A stretch of 64,000 bases of DNA from Ornithinimicrobium cerasi (GTDB lineage Bacteria; Actinomycetota; Actinomycetes; Actinomycetales; Dermatophilaceae). Position numbers and translations under genes: made by a program. Below are positions 52,136-64,000 of this stretch, in pieces. The stretch's first letter is position 1; each line of letters begins with the position of its first letter. The stretch spans positions 62,001 through 126,000 of the forward strand of contig NZ_QZMN01000002.1 in assembly GCF_003702705.1 (NCBI RefSeq), written 5' to 3'. The notes beneath the pieces are model-generated. The model was not told where the DNA came from, made no database searches, and saw only the letters and a list, made by a program, of their open reading frames with translations.

Positions 52136-53575
52136 GTGAGCGACACGACCGCGGAAGGTTATCTGGACAGGCGCTCGCCCCGGGGGCGCGCCATGCTCGC
52201 CGCCGTGACGCTCGGGTCCGGCATCGCCATCCTCGACGGGTCCATCGTCAACGTGGCCCTCCGCGCGGTCGGCGAGGACCTCGGCGCGAGCCTGCCGCAG
52301 CTGCAGTGGGTGCTCGGGGGCTACCTCCTGACGCTCGCCTCCCTCGTCCTCGTCGCGGGTGCCCTGGGCGACCGTCACGGACGGCGTCGCGTCTACCTCG
52401 TGGGGGTGACGTGGTTCATGGTCGCGTCGGCGCTCTGCGCGCTCGCGCAGGACCCCGCCCAGCTCATCGCCGCGCGCGTGGTGCAGGGCGTGGGGGCGGC
52501 GCTGCTCACGCCCGGTGCGCTCGCCCTCATCGAGACCAGCTACGCCCCCGAGGACCGCGCGCCGGCGATCGGCACGTGGGCCGGGGTGTCCGGCATCGCG
52601 GCTGCCGTCGGCCCGTTCGTCGGCGGCCTCATCGTGGACGTGACGACGTGGCGCTGGATCTTCGCCATCAACGTCCCCCTCTGCGTGCTGGTGATCGTCC
52701 TCGCCCGCTGGTCGGCCCCGGAGAGCCGGGACGAGGAGATGCAGGGCCGGTTCGACCTCGTGGGCTCCACGCTCGTCGTGGTGTCCCTGGGGGCCTCCAC
52801 CTGGGCCCTCACGACCGCCGCGGACGCGAGCGCCGGTGCGCTCACCGTCGCCTGGGTGGTCGCCGCTGCAGCGACGGCGGCCTTCCTCGTCCGCATCAGG
52901 CGGGTGCCCCACCCGCTGGTGCCGCCGCACCTGTTCGGCTCCCGGGTCTTCTCGGCCGCCAACGCCATGACGCTGCTGGTCTACGGGGCGTTCGGCGCGG
53001 TCCTCCTCTTCGTCGTCATCCAGGTCCAGGTCACGTCCGGCTGGTCCGCGACCGCCTCGGGACTCGTCAGCCTGCCGATCACCGTCGCGCTGATGATGTT
53101 CTCCTCCCGCGCCGGTGCGCTCTCCGCGCGGATCGGACCCCGGGTCCCGATGACCGTCGGTCCGATCCTGTGCGGTGCCGGCACCCTGGGGATGGTGGGC
53201 GTCGGCGAGGGCACCGGCTGGCTCGGCGTGCTCCCCGGCATGGTGGTCTTCGCGCTCGGCCTGGCCCTGCTGGTCTCCCCGCTCACCGCGACCGTGCTCG
53301 CGGCCGTCGCCGACCGGTATGCCGGCCTCGCCAGCGGGATCAACAACGCCGTGGCCCGCACGGGTTCGCTGCTGGCGGTGGCGGCCCTGCCCGCGCTGGT
53401 GGGGCTGTCGGGGACCGATTACACCGACCCGGTCGCCTTCACCGAGGGGTACCGACGGGCGATGGTGATCTGCGCCGTCCTCCTCGCGGCCGGCGGTGTC
53501 ATCAGCTGGTTCGGGCTGCGCCCCGGTGCGGTCGGTGGGTCGAGGGGCACGCCACCGACGGCCGTCGATCGCTAG
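52136..53575 (+). CDS. DHA2-family MFS drug/solute exporter
   Basis: A 479-residue protein with about fourteen hydrophobic segments, the DHA2 number. ILDGSIVNVALRAVGEDLGA is the motif D1-like start, DRHGRRRVYLVG the loop 2-3 motif, and GVGAALLTPGALALI the antiporter motif C-like helix. The substrate is unknown. GTG 52136 lies 6 bases after TACGCT (52124-52129), a leaderless start. Its stop is 8 bases from that of the converging ligA. Confidence 0.9.
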   Translation: MSDTTAEGYLDRRSPRGRAMLAAVTLGSGIAILDGSIVNVALRAVGEDLGASLPQLQWVLGGYLLTLASLVLVAGALGDRHGRRRVYLVGVTWFMVASALCALAQDPAQLIAARVVQGVGAALLTPGALALIETSYAPEDRAPAIGTWAGVSGIAAAVGPFVGGLIVDVTTWRWIFAINVPLCVLVIVLARWSAPESRDEEMQGRFDLVGSTLVVVSLGASTWALTTAADASAGALTVAWVVAAAATAAFLVRIRRVPHPLVPPHLFGSRVFSAANAMTLLVYGAFGAVLLFVVIQVQVTSGWSATASGLVSLPITVALMMFSSRAGALSARIGPRVPMTVGPILCGAGTLGMVGVGEGTGWLGVLPGMVVFALGLALLVSPLTATVLAAVADRYAGLASGINNAVARTGSLLAVAALPALVGLSGTDYTDPVAFTEGYRRAMVICAVLLAAGGVISWFGLRPGAVGGSRGTPPTAVDR

Positions 53576-53582
53576 TGGAACG

Positions 53583-57900
<4,318 letters not shown>

Positions 57901-57969
57901 GGGCCAACCCTACGGCCGCCCGCGGGCACCTCCGCCGCCGTCAGGGTCCCGGTTCCTCCGGCGGGTCGC

Positions 57970-59088
57970 TCAGCGCCGCCCGCTCGCGGTGATCGTCGCC
58001 GACCCGACGACCCGCGTGCCGTCGTAGAGCACCACCGACTGTCCCGGTGCCACCCCGCGCGTGCGCCGGTCCAGGTGCACCGTGACCCGCGGGGGTATGC
58101 CCTCCCCCGCCTCCACCCGGGCGCTGCCCGGGTGCTCCTCGCCGTGGGCGCGCAGCTGGGCGCCGACGCGCACCGGGCCGGTGCCGGCCGGTGCCGGGCC
58201 GCACCAGCGCAGGTGCTCCCCCACGACCACGTCGACCCCGAGCAGCTCCTCCGGCCCCACGACGACCGTGTTGGTCCGGGTGTCGGTGGAGACGACGAAC
58301 CTCGGTCGGCCGTCCGCCGCGGGCACCCGCAGTCCCAGCCCGCGGCGCTGACCGACCGTGTAGCCGTGGGCGCCGGCGTGCTCACCCAGGACCGCCCCGT
58401 CGGTGTCGAGGACGGGCCCGGGGCGCTCGCCCAGCCGCTCGGCCAGCCAGCCGCGCGTGTCCCCGTCGGCGATGAAGCAGATGTCGTGGCTGTCCGGCTT
58501 GCGCGCCACGCTGAACCCCCGCTCCGCCGCCTCCGCGCGGATCTGCGGCTTCGTCGAGTCGCCGAGCGGGAAGAAGCTGCGCCCGAGCTGGTCGGCGTCG
58601 AGGACCCCGAGCACGTAGGACTGGTCCTTGGCGGGGTCGACCGCGCGGTGCAGCTCGCGCCGCACCCCCGTCTCGGCCGACGGGTCGGGCACCTCGACGA
58701 CCTGCGCGTAGTGCCCCGTCGCGACCGCGTCGAAGCCCAGCGCCAGCGCCTTGTCCAGCAGCGCGGCGAACTTGATCTTCTCGTTGCAGCGCAGGCACGG
58801 GTTCGGGGTGCGGCCCGCGGCGTACTCCGCGACGAAGTCCTCCACCACGTCCCGGCGGAACCGCTCGGCCATGTCCCACACGTAGAACGGGATCCCGAGC
58901 CGGTCGGCCACCCGCCGCGCGTCGCCCGCGTCCTCGATCGTGCAGCACCCGCGCGCGCTCTCGCGCAGCGTCGCCGCGGACTGGGCGAGCGCGAGGTGCA
59001 CGCCGACCACCTCGTGCCCGGCGTCGAGCATCCGGGCCGCCGCGACGGCCGAGTCCACCCCGCCGCTCATCGCCGCCACCACCCGCAT
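57970..59088 (-). CDS. mnmA: tRNA-specific 2-thiouridylase
   Basis: Three hundred and seventy-two residues making the 2-thio group of U34 in tRNA. The PP-loop is [13 protein letters not shown], the catalytic cysteines are in [12 protein letters not shown] and [10 protein letters not shown], and [11 protein letters not shown] is typical. The ATG shares one base with the stop of the cysteine desulfurase gene, which supplies sulfur, so the two are coupled. Confidence 0.95.
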   Translation of the reverse strand: MRVVAAMSGGVDSAVAAARMLDAGHEVVGVHLALAQSAATLRESARGCCTIEDAGDARRVADRLGIPFYVWDMAERFRRDVVEDFVAEYAAGRTPNPCLRCNEKIKFAALLDKALALGFDAVATGHYAQVVEVPDPSAETGVRRELHRAVDPAKDQSYVLGVLDADQLGRSFFPLGDSTKPQIRAEAAERGFSVARKPDSHDICFIADGDTRGWLAERLGERPGPVLDTDGAVLGEHAGAHGYTVGQRRGLGLRVPAADGRPRFVVSTDTRTNTVVVGPEELLGVDVVVGEHLRWCGPAPAGTGPVRVGAQLRAHGEEHPGSARVEAGEGIPPRVTVHLDRRTRGVAPGQSVVLYDGTRVVGSATITASGRR

Positions 59089-60305
59089 CAGCCGGCCCTC
59101 CCCGCCGCGTGCGCGCGCCGGGCCCGCCCGACCGCCTCGGGCAGGGCGGCCAGGAAGGCCGCCACGTCGGCGGCGGTGGAGCCCCGCCCGAGGGTCAGCC
59201 GCAGCGCCCCGCGCGCCTCCTCCTCCGGCACCCCGATCGCCAGCAGGACGTGGCTGGGGCGCGGGACGCCGGCCGTGCAGGCGGAGCCCGTCGAGCACGC
59301 GACGCCGGCGGCGTCGAGGAGGTACAGCAGCGAGTCGCCCTCGCAGTCCGGCACGCGCAGGTGCGCGTTGCCGGCCAGCCGGCGGGTCGTGTCACCGGGC
59401 TCCCACGGCCCGCTCACGGTGATCCCGAGGTCGAGCGCCAGGGCGCCGGTGACCAGGGCGTCGCGCAGGCCGGCGAGGTATGCCGCGTGCCCGGCCCTGC
59501 GCTCGACCGCCAGGCAGACCGCCTCCGCCAGCCCGGCGATCCCCGCCGTGTCCGGGGTGCCGGCGCGCAGCCGGCGTTCCTGGCCGCCGCCGTGGACGAG
59601 CGGCACCGGGCTGAGGTCGCGGCGGACGGTGACGGCACCCGCACCCACCGGACCGCCGACCTTGTGCCCGGTGACGACGCCGAGGTCGACCGTCGAGAGG
59701 TCCAGCGGGACCTGGCCGAGGGCCTGCACCGCGTCGGAGTGGAGAGGGACGTCGTGCCCGTGCGCCACGTCGGCGAGCCCGGCCACCGGCTGCACCGTGC
59801 CGACCTCGTTGTTGGCCCACATGACGCTCGCCAGGGCGACCGTCCCGGGTCCGCCGTCGGCCCGCAGCGCGTCGTCCAGCGCCACCGGGTGGACGACGCC
59901 GTCGGCGTCCGGCTCGACCCAGGTGACCCGGGCGCCCTGCGTCGCGACCAGGTGCTCCACCGCGTCGAGCACGGCGTGGTGCTCGATCCCGCTCACCACG
60001 AGGCGGTCGCGACGTTGGTCGGCGGCGACGCGCGCGGCATACCCGCCCTTGACGGCCAGGTTGTCCCCCTCGGTGCCGCCGGAGGTGAAGACCACCTCCG
60101 AGGGGCTCACGCCCAGGGCCTGGGCGACGCGCTCGCGGGACTCCTCGACGACCCGCCGGGCGGCGCGCCCGGGGGCGTGCAGCGAGCTGGGGTTGCCCAG
60201 ACCGTGGTCCCGCATGGTGCGCGCGACCACCTCGACGACCTCGTCCAGCACCGGGGTGGACGCGGCGTGGTCGAGGTACGTATGACGAGGGGCGGGGCCG
60301 GGCAC
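59088..60305 (-). CDS. Cysteine desulfurase (NifS/IscS type)
   Basis: A 405-residue PLP fold-type I enzyme that removes sulfur from cysteine. The Schiff-base lysine is K215 in [13 protein letters not shown], the persulfide cysteine lies in [12 protein letters not shown], and [13 protein letters not shown] and [10 protein letters not shown] are family motifs. It feeds MnmA next door. This copy looks tRNA-dedicated; no iscU-type genes follow it. GTG/ATG choice: ATG 60305 gives a normal N-terminus. Confidence 0.94.
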   Translation of the reverse strand: MPGPAPRHTYLDHAASTPVLDEVVEVVARTMRDHGLGNPSSLHAPGRAARRVVEESRERVAQALGVSPSEVVFTSGGTEGDNLAVKGGYAARVAADQRRDRLVVSGIEHHAVLDAVEHLVATQGARVTWVEPDADGVVHPVALDDALRADGGPGTVALASVMWANNEVGTVQPVAGLADVAHGHDVPLHSDAVQALGQVPLDLSTVDLGVVTGHKVGGPVGAGAVTVRRDLSPVPLVHGGGQERRLRAGTPDTAGIAGLAEAVCLAVERRAGHAAYLAGLRDALVTGALALDLGITVSGPWEPGDTTRRLAGNAHLRVPDCEGDSLLYLLDAAGVACSTGSACTAGVPRPSHVLLAIGVPEEEARGALRLTLGRGSTAADVAAFLAALPEAVGRARRAHAAGRAG

Positions 60306-60374
60306 CGTCCGAGTCTACGGACCGTGGGCCGGGACCCCGCCCCGTCGTGCCTGCGTCGTGGGTCGAGCTGTCGG

Positions 60375-61334
60375 TCAGTCCTTGCGGGCGTTGACCTGCT
60401 CGGTCGCCTGCGGCAGGACGGTGAAGAGGTCGCCGACGACGCCGAAGTCGACGAGCTCGAAGATCGGCGCCTCCGGGTCCTTGTTGACCGCGACGATCGT
60501 CTTGGACGTCTGCATGCCCGCGCGGTGCTGGATCGCGCCGGAGATGCCGGCGGCGACGTAGAGCTGCGGGGAGACCTGCACCCCGGTCTGCCCGACCTGG
60601 GAGGCGTGGGGGTACCAGCCGGCGTCGACCGCAGCGCGCGAGGCCCCGACCGCGGCTCCGAGGGAGTCGGCGAACTGCTCCACGGGAGCGAAGTCACCGC
60701 CCGTGCCTCGCCCGCCGGAGACGACGATCGCGGCCTCGGTCAGCGACGGGCGGCCGGAGGCCGCCTTGGCCGAGCGCTCCACGATCCGGGCCGCGCGGGC
60801 CACGTCGGAGAGCTGGATGTCCACGCTCTCCTCCACGCCCGCACCGGGCGACTCCTCCACCGGGACCGAGTTCGGCTTGAGGGTGATCACCGGGCTGCCC
60901 CGGGTCACCGAGGACACGACGGTGTAGGACCCGGCGAAGACGGACTGGGTGGTCCGCACCCCGCCAGCCTCGCCCGGCTGCACGTCGACCGCGTCGGTGA
61001 TCAGCCCGGAGGAGGTCTTGATCGCCAGCCGCCCGGCGATCTCCTTGCCGTCGTTGCTGCTGGGCAGCAGCACCGCGACCGCACCGGTGCGCTCCACGAG
61101 CTGGGCCAGCGCCTCGGCGACCGGGGCCACGAGGTGGTCGGTCAGGTCGGGCGACTCGAGGCGGTAGATCTTCGCGGCGCCGTAGCGGGCGAGCGTCTCG
61201 CGCGCGGTGTCGCCACCGGCGCCGACGAGGACCGCCGACGGCTCGCCCAGGCGGGCGGCCGCGGTGAGCAGCTCGGCGGTGGACTTGCGGACCTGCCCGT
61301 CGACGTGGTCGACGAGGACCAGAACTTCAGCCAT
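60375..61334 (-). CDS. etfA: Electron transfer flavoprotein alpha subunit
   Basis: A 319-residue flavoprotein subunit with the N-terminal fold similar to EtfB and the C-terminal FAD domain: [33 protein letters not shown] and [16 protein letters not shown] are diagnostic. EtfAB shuttle electrons from acyl-CoA and other dehydrogenases. It begins 34 bases after etfB. Confidence 0.96.
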   Translation of the reverse strand: MAEVLVLVDHVDGQVRKSTAELLTAAARLGEPSAVLVGAGGDTARETLARYGAAKIYRLESPDLTDHLVAPVAEALAQLVERTGAVAVLLPSSNDGKEIAGRLAIKTSSGLITDAVDVQPGEAGGVRTTQSVFAGSYTVVSSVTRGSPVITLKPNSVPVEESPGAGVEESVDIQLSDVARAARIVERSAKAASGRPSLTEAAIVVSGGRGTGGDFAPVEQFADSLGAAVGASRAAVDAGWYPHASQVGQTGVQVSPQLYVAAGISGAIQHRAGMQTSKTIVAVNKDPEAPIFELVDFGVVGDLFTVLPQATEQVNARKD

Positions 61335-61368
61335 GTCTCTACTCTCTCTTCGTGCCGGGACGGGCGGG

Positions 61369-62157
61369 TCAGACGAACTTGCGGGAGGCCAGGAACTGCG
61401 CCAGGGCGGTGCCGCCCTCGCCCTCGTCGGCCACGACCTCGCCGGCCGTGCGCGGCGGGCGGGCGGTGACCTCCTCGACCCGCGACCAGGCGGCGTCCAG
61501 CCCGACCTGCGCGGGGTCGACGCCCAGGTCGGCCAGCGACCAGGTCTGCACCGGCTTCTTCTTCGCCGCCATGATCCCCTTGAACGAGGGGTAGCGCGGG
61601 TCGTTGATCTGGTCGGTCACCGACACCACCGCGGGCAGCGTCGACTCGATCGTCTCGCTGGCGGTCTCGTCGTCGCGACGGATGCGCACCGTGCTGCCCT
61701 CGACGGTCAGCTCGGAGGCGAACGTCACCTGCGGCAGGCCCAGCCGCTCGGCCAGCATCGCCGGCACCACGCTCATCGACCCGTCGGTGGAGGCCAGGCC
61801 CGTGAGGACGAGGTCCACCGGGGTCTCCTCGCCGATCTTGCGGACGGCCTCGGCCAGCACCAGCGAGGTCGCGACCGCGTCGGAGCCGGCGATCGCCTCG
61901 TCGGTGACCAGCACAGCCTTGTGGGCCCCCATCTGCAGGCTCTTCTTCAGTGCTGCGGCGGCGTCCTCGGGGCCCATCGTCAGCACCGTCACCTCGCCCT
62001 CGCCCGCCTCGACGATCTTCAGGGCCTCCTCCACGGCATACTCGTCGAGCTCGGAGAGCAGGCCGTCGACCCCCTCGCGGTCGGTGGTGTGGTCAGGTTC
62101 GAAGCCGCGGTCGCCCTGGGCGTCCGGCACGTACTTCACACAGACGACGATGTTCAT
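61369..62157 (-). CDS. etfB: Electron transfer flavoprotein beta subunit
   Basis: A 262-residue subunit with the AMP-binding N-terminus IVVCVKYVPDAQGDR and the signature LVLTGLASTDGSMSVVPAMLAERLGLPQVTF (broken into two blocks) plus the recognition loop PSFKGIMAAKKKPVQTWSLADL. It starts the downstream block etfBA, cysteine desulfurase, mnmA, the order known in other actinobacteria. Confidence 0.96.
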   Translation of the reverse strand: MNIVVCVKYVPDAQGDRGFEPDHTTDREGVDGLLSELDEYAVEEALKIVEAGEGEVTVLTMGPEDAAAALKKSLQMGAHKAVLVTDEAIAGSDAVATSLVLAEAVRKIGEETPVDLVLTGLASTDGSMSVVPAMLAERLGLPQVTFASELTVEGSTVRIRRDDETASETIESTLPAVVSVTDQINDPRYPSFKGIMAAKKKPVQTWSLADLGVDPAQVGLDAAWSRVEEVTARPPRTAGEVVADEGEGGTALAQFLASRKFV

Positions 62158-62235
62158 CCGTCACGTCCTCGTAGTCGGGATCCGGTGGTTCGCCGTCCAT
62201 CTTGTCATCCGTCCCGGGGTGCCCCGGACACGGGA

Positions 62236-62267
62236 CCGCCCGCCCCGGTGGGTGCCGGGGCGGGCGG
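62236..62267 (-). terminator. Strong terminator hairpin after the HAAS-type gene
   Basis: CCGCCCGCCCCG (62236-62247) and CGGGGCGGGCGG (62256-62267) form a perfect 12-bp stem with an 8-nt loop, 20 bases after the stop codon of the membrane gene. Confidence 0.8.
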
Positions 62268-62287
62268 GAGGTCTGCCGTGACGCGGC

Positions 62288-63067
62288 TCAGGAGAGGGCG
62301 TGCAGGACCCAGGTGAGCCCCAGCAGGAGGAGGGTGAGGAGCGGCAGGAGGAGAGCGGTTCCCCACCGGGCCGCACCCGTCGGGGCAGGACGCTGCCCGG
62401 GCGCGAGGATCTCGTCACCCTCCGGCGGGGCGTCCGCCCAGGTCGCCACCGCGCCGGCCGCCGAGAGGACCACGGCCAGCACGGCCACCGGGAGGACGCC
62501 GACCTCGAACCACGTCTGGCGGAACAGCAGCAGCACCGCCACGAACGACCCGATCAGGACGACCGGGGCGCCGAGGGCGAACGTCCATCGGTGCTCCACC
62601 AGCATCCGCACCGCGGCGGGCGCCCACCTCAGCACCGCCGTCAGGAGCAGCAGGACCAGACCCAGGGCCAGCAGGTCGCCGACGGTGACCGCCACCCTCT
62701 CCCCCGCCAGCCAGCCGGTGAACGCCCGGACGGCGGCGAGCATCCCGACCAGGCCGACGACGTTCCCGACGACGGTCAGGGCGCTGACGCTCCAGGCGGG
62801 GCCGTCAGCCAGCTCGTTCTCCGCCAGGTCCCTGGCGTAGGGCCTGGGCTCGCCGAAGGCCTCCCGTGCGCCCTGGCCCGACTCGACAACGTGGCTCTCG
62901 ACGGTGACGAGGGCGTCCCCGATGCGGTCCCCGGGCACCCCCAGGAGCCGCAGCTCGACGATGAAGTCGTCGCGCCAGTCCTTCTCGACGCTCGGCGCGA
63001 TCCGCCCCGGGTCGGCGAAGATGCCTGCGCGGCGGCGGGTTGTGCCCTGCTCCTGGATGTCGTTCAT
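62288..63067 (-). CDS. HAAS-domain multi-helix membrane protein, PadR partner
   Basis: A 259-residue protein. The cytosolic N-terminus (SVEKDWRDDFIVELRLLG, GDALVTVESHVVESGQGAREAFG, PRPYARDLA) is the HAAS-type helical domain that recurs beside PadR regulators, followed by about six hydrophobic segments. Its ATG overlaps the PadR stop (ATGA). PadR/HAAS pairs are thought to sense envelope or membrane stress; the ligand is unknown. Confidence 0.85.
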   Translation of the reverse strand: MNDIQEQGTTRRRAGIFADPGRIAPSVEKDWRDDFIVELRLLGVPGDRIGDALVTVESHVVESGQGAREAFGEPRPYARDLAENELADGPAWSVSALTVVGNVVGLVGMLAAVRAFTGWLAGERVAVTVGDLLALGLVLLLLTAVLRWAPAAVRMLVEHRWTFALGAPVVLIGSFVAVLLLFRQTWFEVGVLPVAVLAVVLSAAGAVATWADAPPEGDEILAPGQRPAPTGAARWGTALLLPLLTLLLLGLTWVLHALS

Positions 63068-63420
63068 GCGGTCCTCCCTGCGATGGGCGCGCTGTCCGTC
63101 AGCGCGCGGGTGGTGGTGGTGAAATCCGCCCAGCGACGCACGAGCGCCTGGGTGTGCGTCCGGCCGACGGGGGTCAGCGCGTAGAACTTGCGGCCCGGGC
63201 CACCCTCGCCCGGACGCCACTCGACCTCGACCAGGCCCGCCTCCTCGAGGCGGCCCAGCAGCGGGTAGAGGGTGCCTCCCTTGACCTCGCCGAGACCTGC
63301 CCCGGCGAGCGACTGGGTGATGGCGTAGCCGTAGCTCGGCCCGTCGAGGAGGACCCGCAGCACGCAGACCTCCAGGACGCCCCGCAACCACTCGCTCGGC
63401 CACGACTCTTCTGACTTCAT
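63064..63420 (-). CDS. PadR-family transcriptional regulator
   Basis: A 118-residue winged-helix regulator with the PadR core LEVCVLRVLLDGPSYGYAI, GTLYPLLGRLEEAGLVEVEW and GRKFYALTPVGR. ATG 63420 is chosen over 63456 because the latter lies inside the promoter: TTGACA (63456-63451) and TATACG (63434-63429) are 16 bases apart and their TSS falls near 63421. A 20-bp palindrome fills the spacer, so the gene is very likely self-repressed. Confidence 0.93.
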   Translation of the reverse strand: MKSEESWPSEWLRGVLEVCVLRVLLDGPSYGYAITQSLAGAGLGEVKGGTLYPLLGRLEEAGLVEVEWRPGEGGPGRKFYALTPVGRTHTQALVRRWADFTTTTRALTDSAPIAGRTA

Positions 63421-63428
63421 GACTAGAC

Positions 63429-63456
63429 CGTATATCTGACTAGTCAGATATGTCAA
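63429..63456 (-). promoter_or_regulatory. PadR promoter with a perfect 20-bp palindromic operator
   Basis: Minus-strand -35 TTGACA (63456-63451) and -10 TATACG (63434-63429) flank ATATCTGACTAGTCAGATAT (63432-63451), a perfect 20-bp palindrome. Further ACTAGTCA half-sites follow at 63456-63463. A dimer bound here would block RNA polymerase. Confidence 0.8.
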
Positions 63457-63516
63457 CTAGTCAGGGTGGCAGTCCTGTGCCCGAGGGGCGACTCTCCCGA
63501 CGGCCGGGGAGAACGA

Positions 63517-63550
63517 CGACGCGCGCCCCGCGGTGGCGGGGCGCGCGTCG
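63517..63550 (-). terminator. Strong terminator after the enoyl-CoA hydratase gene
   Basis: CGACGCGCGCCCCGC (63517-63531) and GCGGGGCGCGCGTCG (63536-63550) form a perfect 15-bp stem with a GGTG loop, 14 bases after the stop. Confidence 0.85.
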
Positions 63551-63563
63551 GTGAGCGGTGGGG

Positions 63564-64000
63564 TCAGCGTCCCTCGAACGTCGCCTTCCCCGGGCCCTCC
63601 TTGACGAACGACGTCATGCCGATCTCCCGGTCCTTCGTGGCGAAGACCCCGGCGAACTGCATCGCCTCGATGGCCAGGCCCGTCTCCAGGTCGCCGTCCA
63701 GACCCCGGTCGATCGCCTCCTTGGCGGCACGGAGCGCGAAGGCCGGGCCGTGCACGTAGCGCTGGACCAGCTCGCGCGCGGTCGCGTAGGCCGCACCGGG
63801 CTCGCAGACCTCGTCCACGAGACCGATCTCGGCGGCCTCGACGGCGTCGATCATCCGCCCGGAGAAGACCAGGTCCTTGGCCCTGGTCACCCCGACGAGC
63901 CGGGCCAGCCGCTGCGTGCCTCCGGCGCCCGGGATGACCCCGAGCAGGATCTCGGGCTGACCCAGCCGGGCGTCCGAGGCGGCGACGCGGAAGTCGCAGC
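63564..64000 (-). CDS. Enoyl-CoA hydratase/isomerase family protein (5' end outside the window)
   Basis: The minus-strand frame runs from the right edge to a stop at 63564, about 145 residues. CDFRVAASDARLGQPEI and LGVIPGAGGTQRLARLVG are the crotonase oxyanion and CoA-binding segments; GLVDEVCEPGA and FALRAAKEAIDRGLD continue the C-terminal part. It hydrates or isomerises an enoyl-CoA; a role in fatty acid oxidation fits with the etf genes nearby but is not proven. Confidence 0.9.
   Translation of the reverse strand, partial: CDFRVAASDARLGQPEILLGVIPGAGGTQRLARLVGVTRAKDLVFSGRMIDAVEAAEIGLVDEVCEPGAAYATARELVQRYVHGPAFALRAAKEAIDRGLDGDLETGLAIEAMQFAGVFATKDREIGMTSFVKEGPGKATFEGR

Noticed and set aside
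57901..57969. SAM or cobalamin riboswitch before the MetE-like gene
   Set aside because: The space is under 70 bases and holds no recognisable conserved core.

Overview
The window is a GC-rich (roughly 70 percent or more by eye) chromosomal segment of an actinobacterium. Three things place it in Actinomycetota: a GatCAB / LigA / MnmA / cysteine desulfurase / EtfBA block in the order known from actinobacteria such as Mycobacterium, many genes whose TAnnnT -10 box sits 6-8 bases before the start codon (leaderless transcripts), and families such as an F420-type LLM oxidoreductase, a mycoredoxin-like glutaredoxin, a DUF3618 protein and a class F sortase. Micrococcales (Intrasporangiaceae/Ornithinimicrobium-like) is my best guess, but that is inference. 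I see no rRNA, CRISPR array, transposase or integrase. Four tRNA genes are present: Arg-TCT, His-GTG, Lys-CTT and Leu-TAG.

Layout. 1-8.9 kb: an edge-truncated dynamin-like GTPase, a T-protein (chorismate mutase/prephenate dehydrogenase), tRNA-Arg, an orphan protein with a glycine-rich amphipathic hairpin, oligoribonuclease divergent from a PrsW-type membrane protease, then a class F sortase overlapping the gene of its likely substrate, an ice-binding-like (DUF3494) surface protein with about 31 PTEPQ repeats. 8.9-18.5 kb: tRNA-His, YihY, tRNA-Lys, the tdh-kbl threonine catabolic operon, a hydrolase, CorA, a DUF3618 protein, Bcp, tRNA-Leu, a secreted SGNH hydrolase and a class C beta-lactamase-like hydrolase. 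18.5-27 kb: thrB, thrC, rdgB and rph on the minus strand, an LLM oxidoreductase, a Rho-N-like small protein, a YczE/MocR divergent pair and an MFS transporter.

27-31.1 kb is a minus-strand operon that reads ECF sigma factor, zinc anti-sigma factor, cupredoxin lipoprotein, membrane protein, membrane-linked molybdenum oxidoreductase: an apparent envelope redox module. 31-42 kb: a metallo-beta-lactamase-fold hydrolase, a trans-aconitate methyltransferase-like protein, MurI, a fumarylacetoacetase-fold protein, a subtilase, a conserved actinobacterial protein, IlvE, a degenerate ketol-acid reductoisomerase (KARI) relative that has lost its NADPH loop and most metal ligands, and a three-gene ABC-2 exporter. 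42-46.4 kb: a SixA-like phosphatase and a two-gene cassette, an HExxHxxxxxH metalloprotease-like protein followed (ATGA overlap) by a smaller protein that repeats one of its domains. This cassette is the best candidate for an undescribed system.

46.4-62.2 kb is mostly housekeeping: 2-hydroxyacid dehydrogenase, GatB/A/C, LigA, an EamA transporter, a MetE-like protein, MnmA, cysteine desulfurase, EtfA and EtfB, with an accessory insert (a glyoxalase-family gene fused to a second gene's remnant, a membrane glutaredoxin and a DHA2-type MFS pump) between gatC and ligA. 62.3-64 kb: a PadR regulator and its HAAS-type membrane partner under a promoter whose spacer is a perfect 20-bp palindrome, then an edge-truncated enoyl-CoA hydratase.

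Across the whole window the octamer GGTATGCC/GGCATACC, often extended to GGTATGCCGT, recurs far above chance on both strands in coding and non-coding DNA; in some intergenic spots it doubles as a -10 box.
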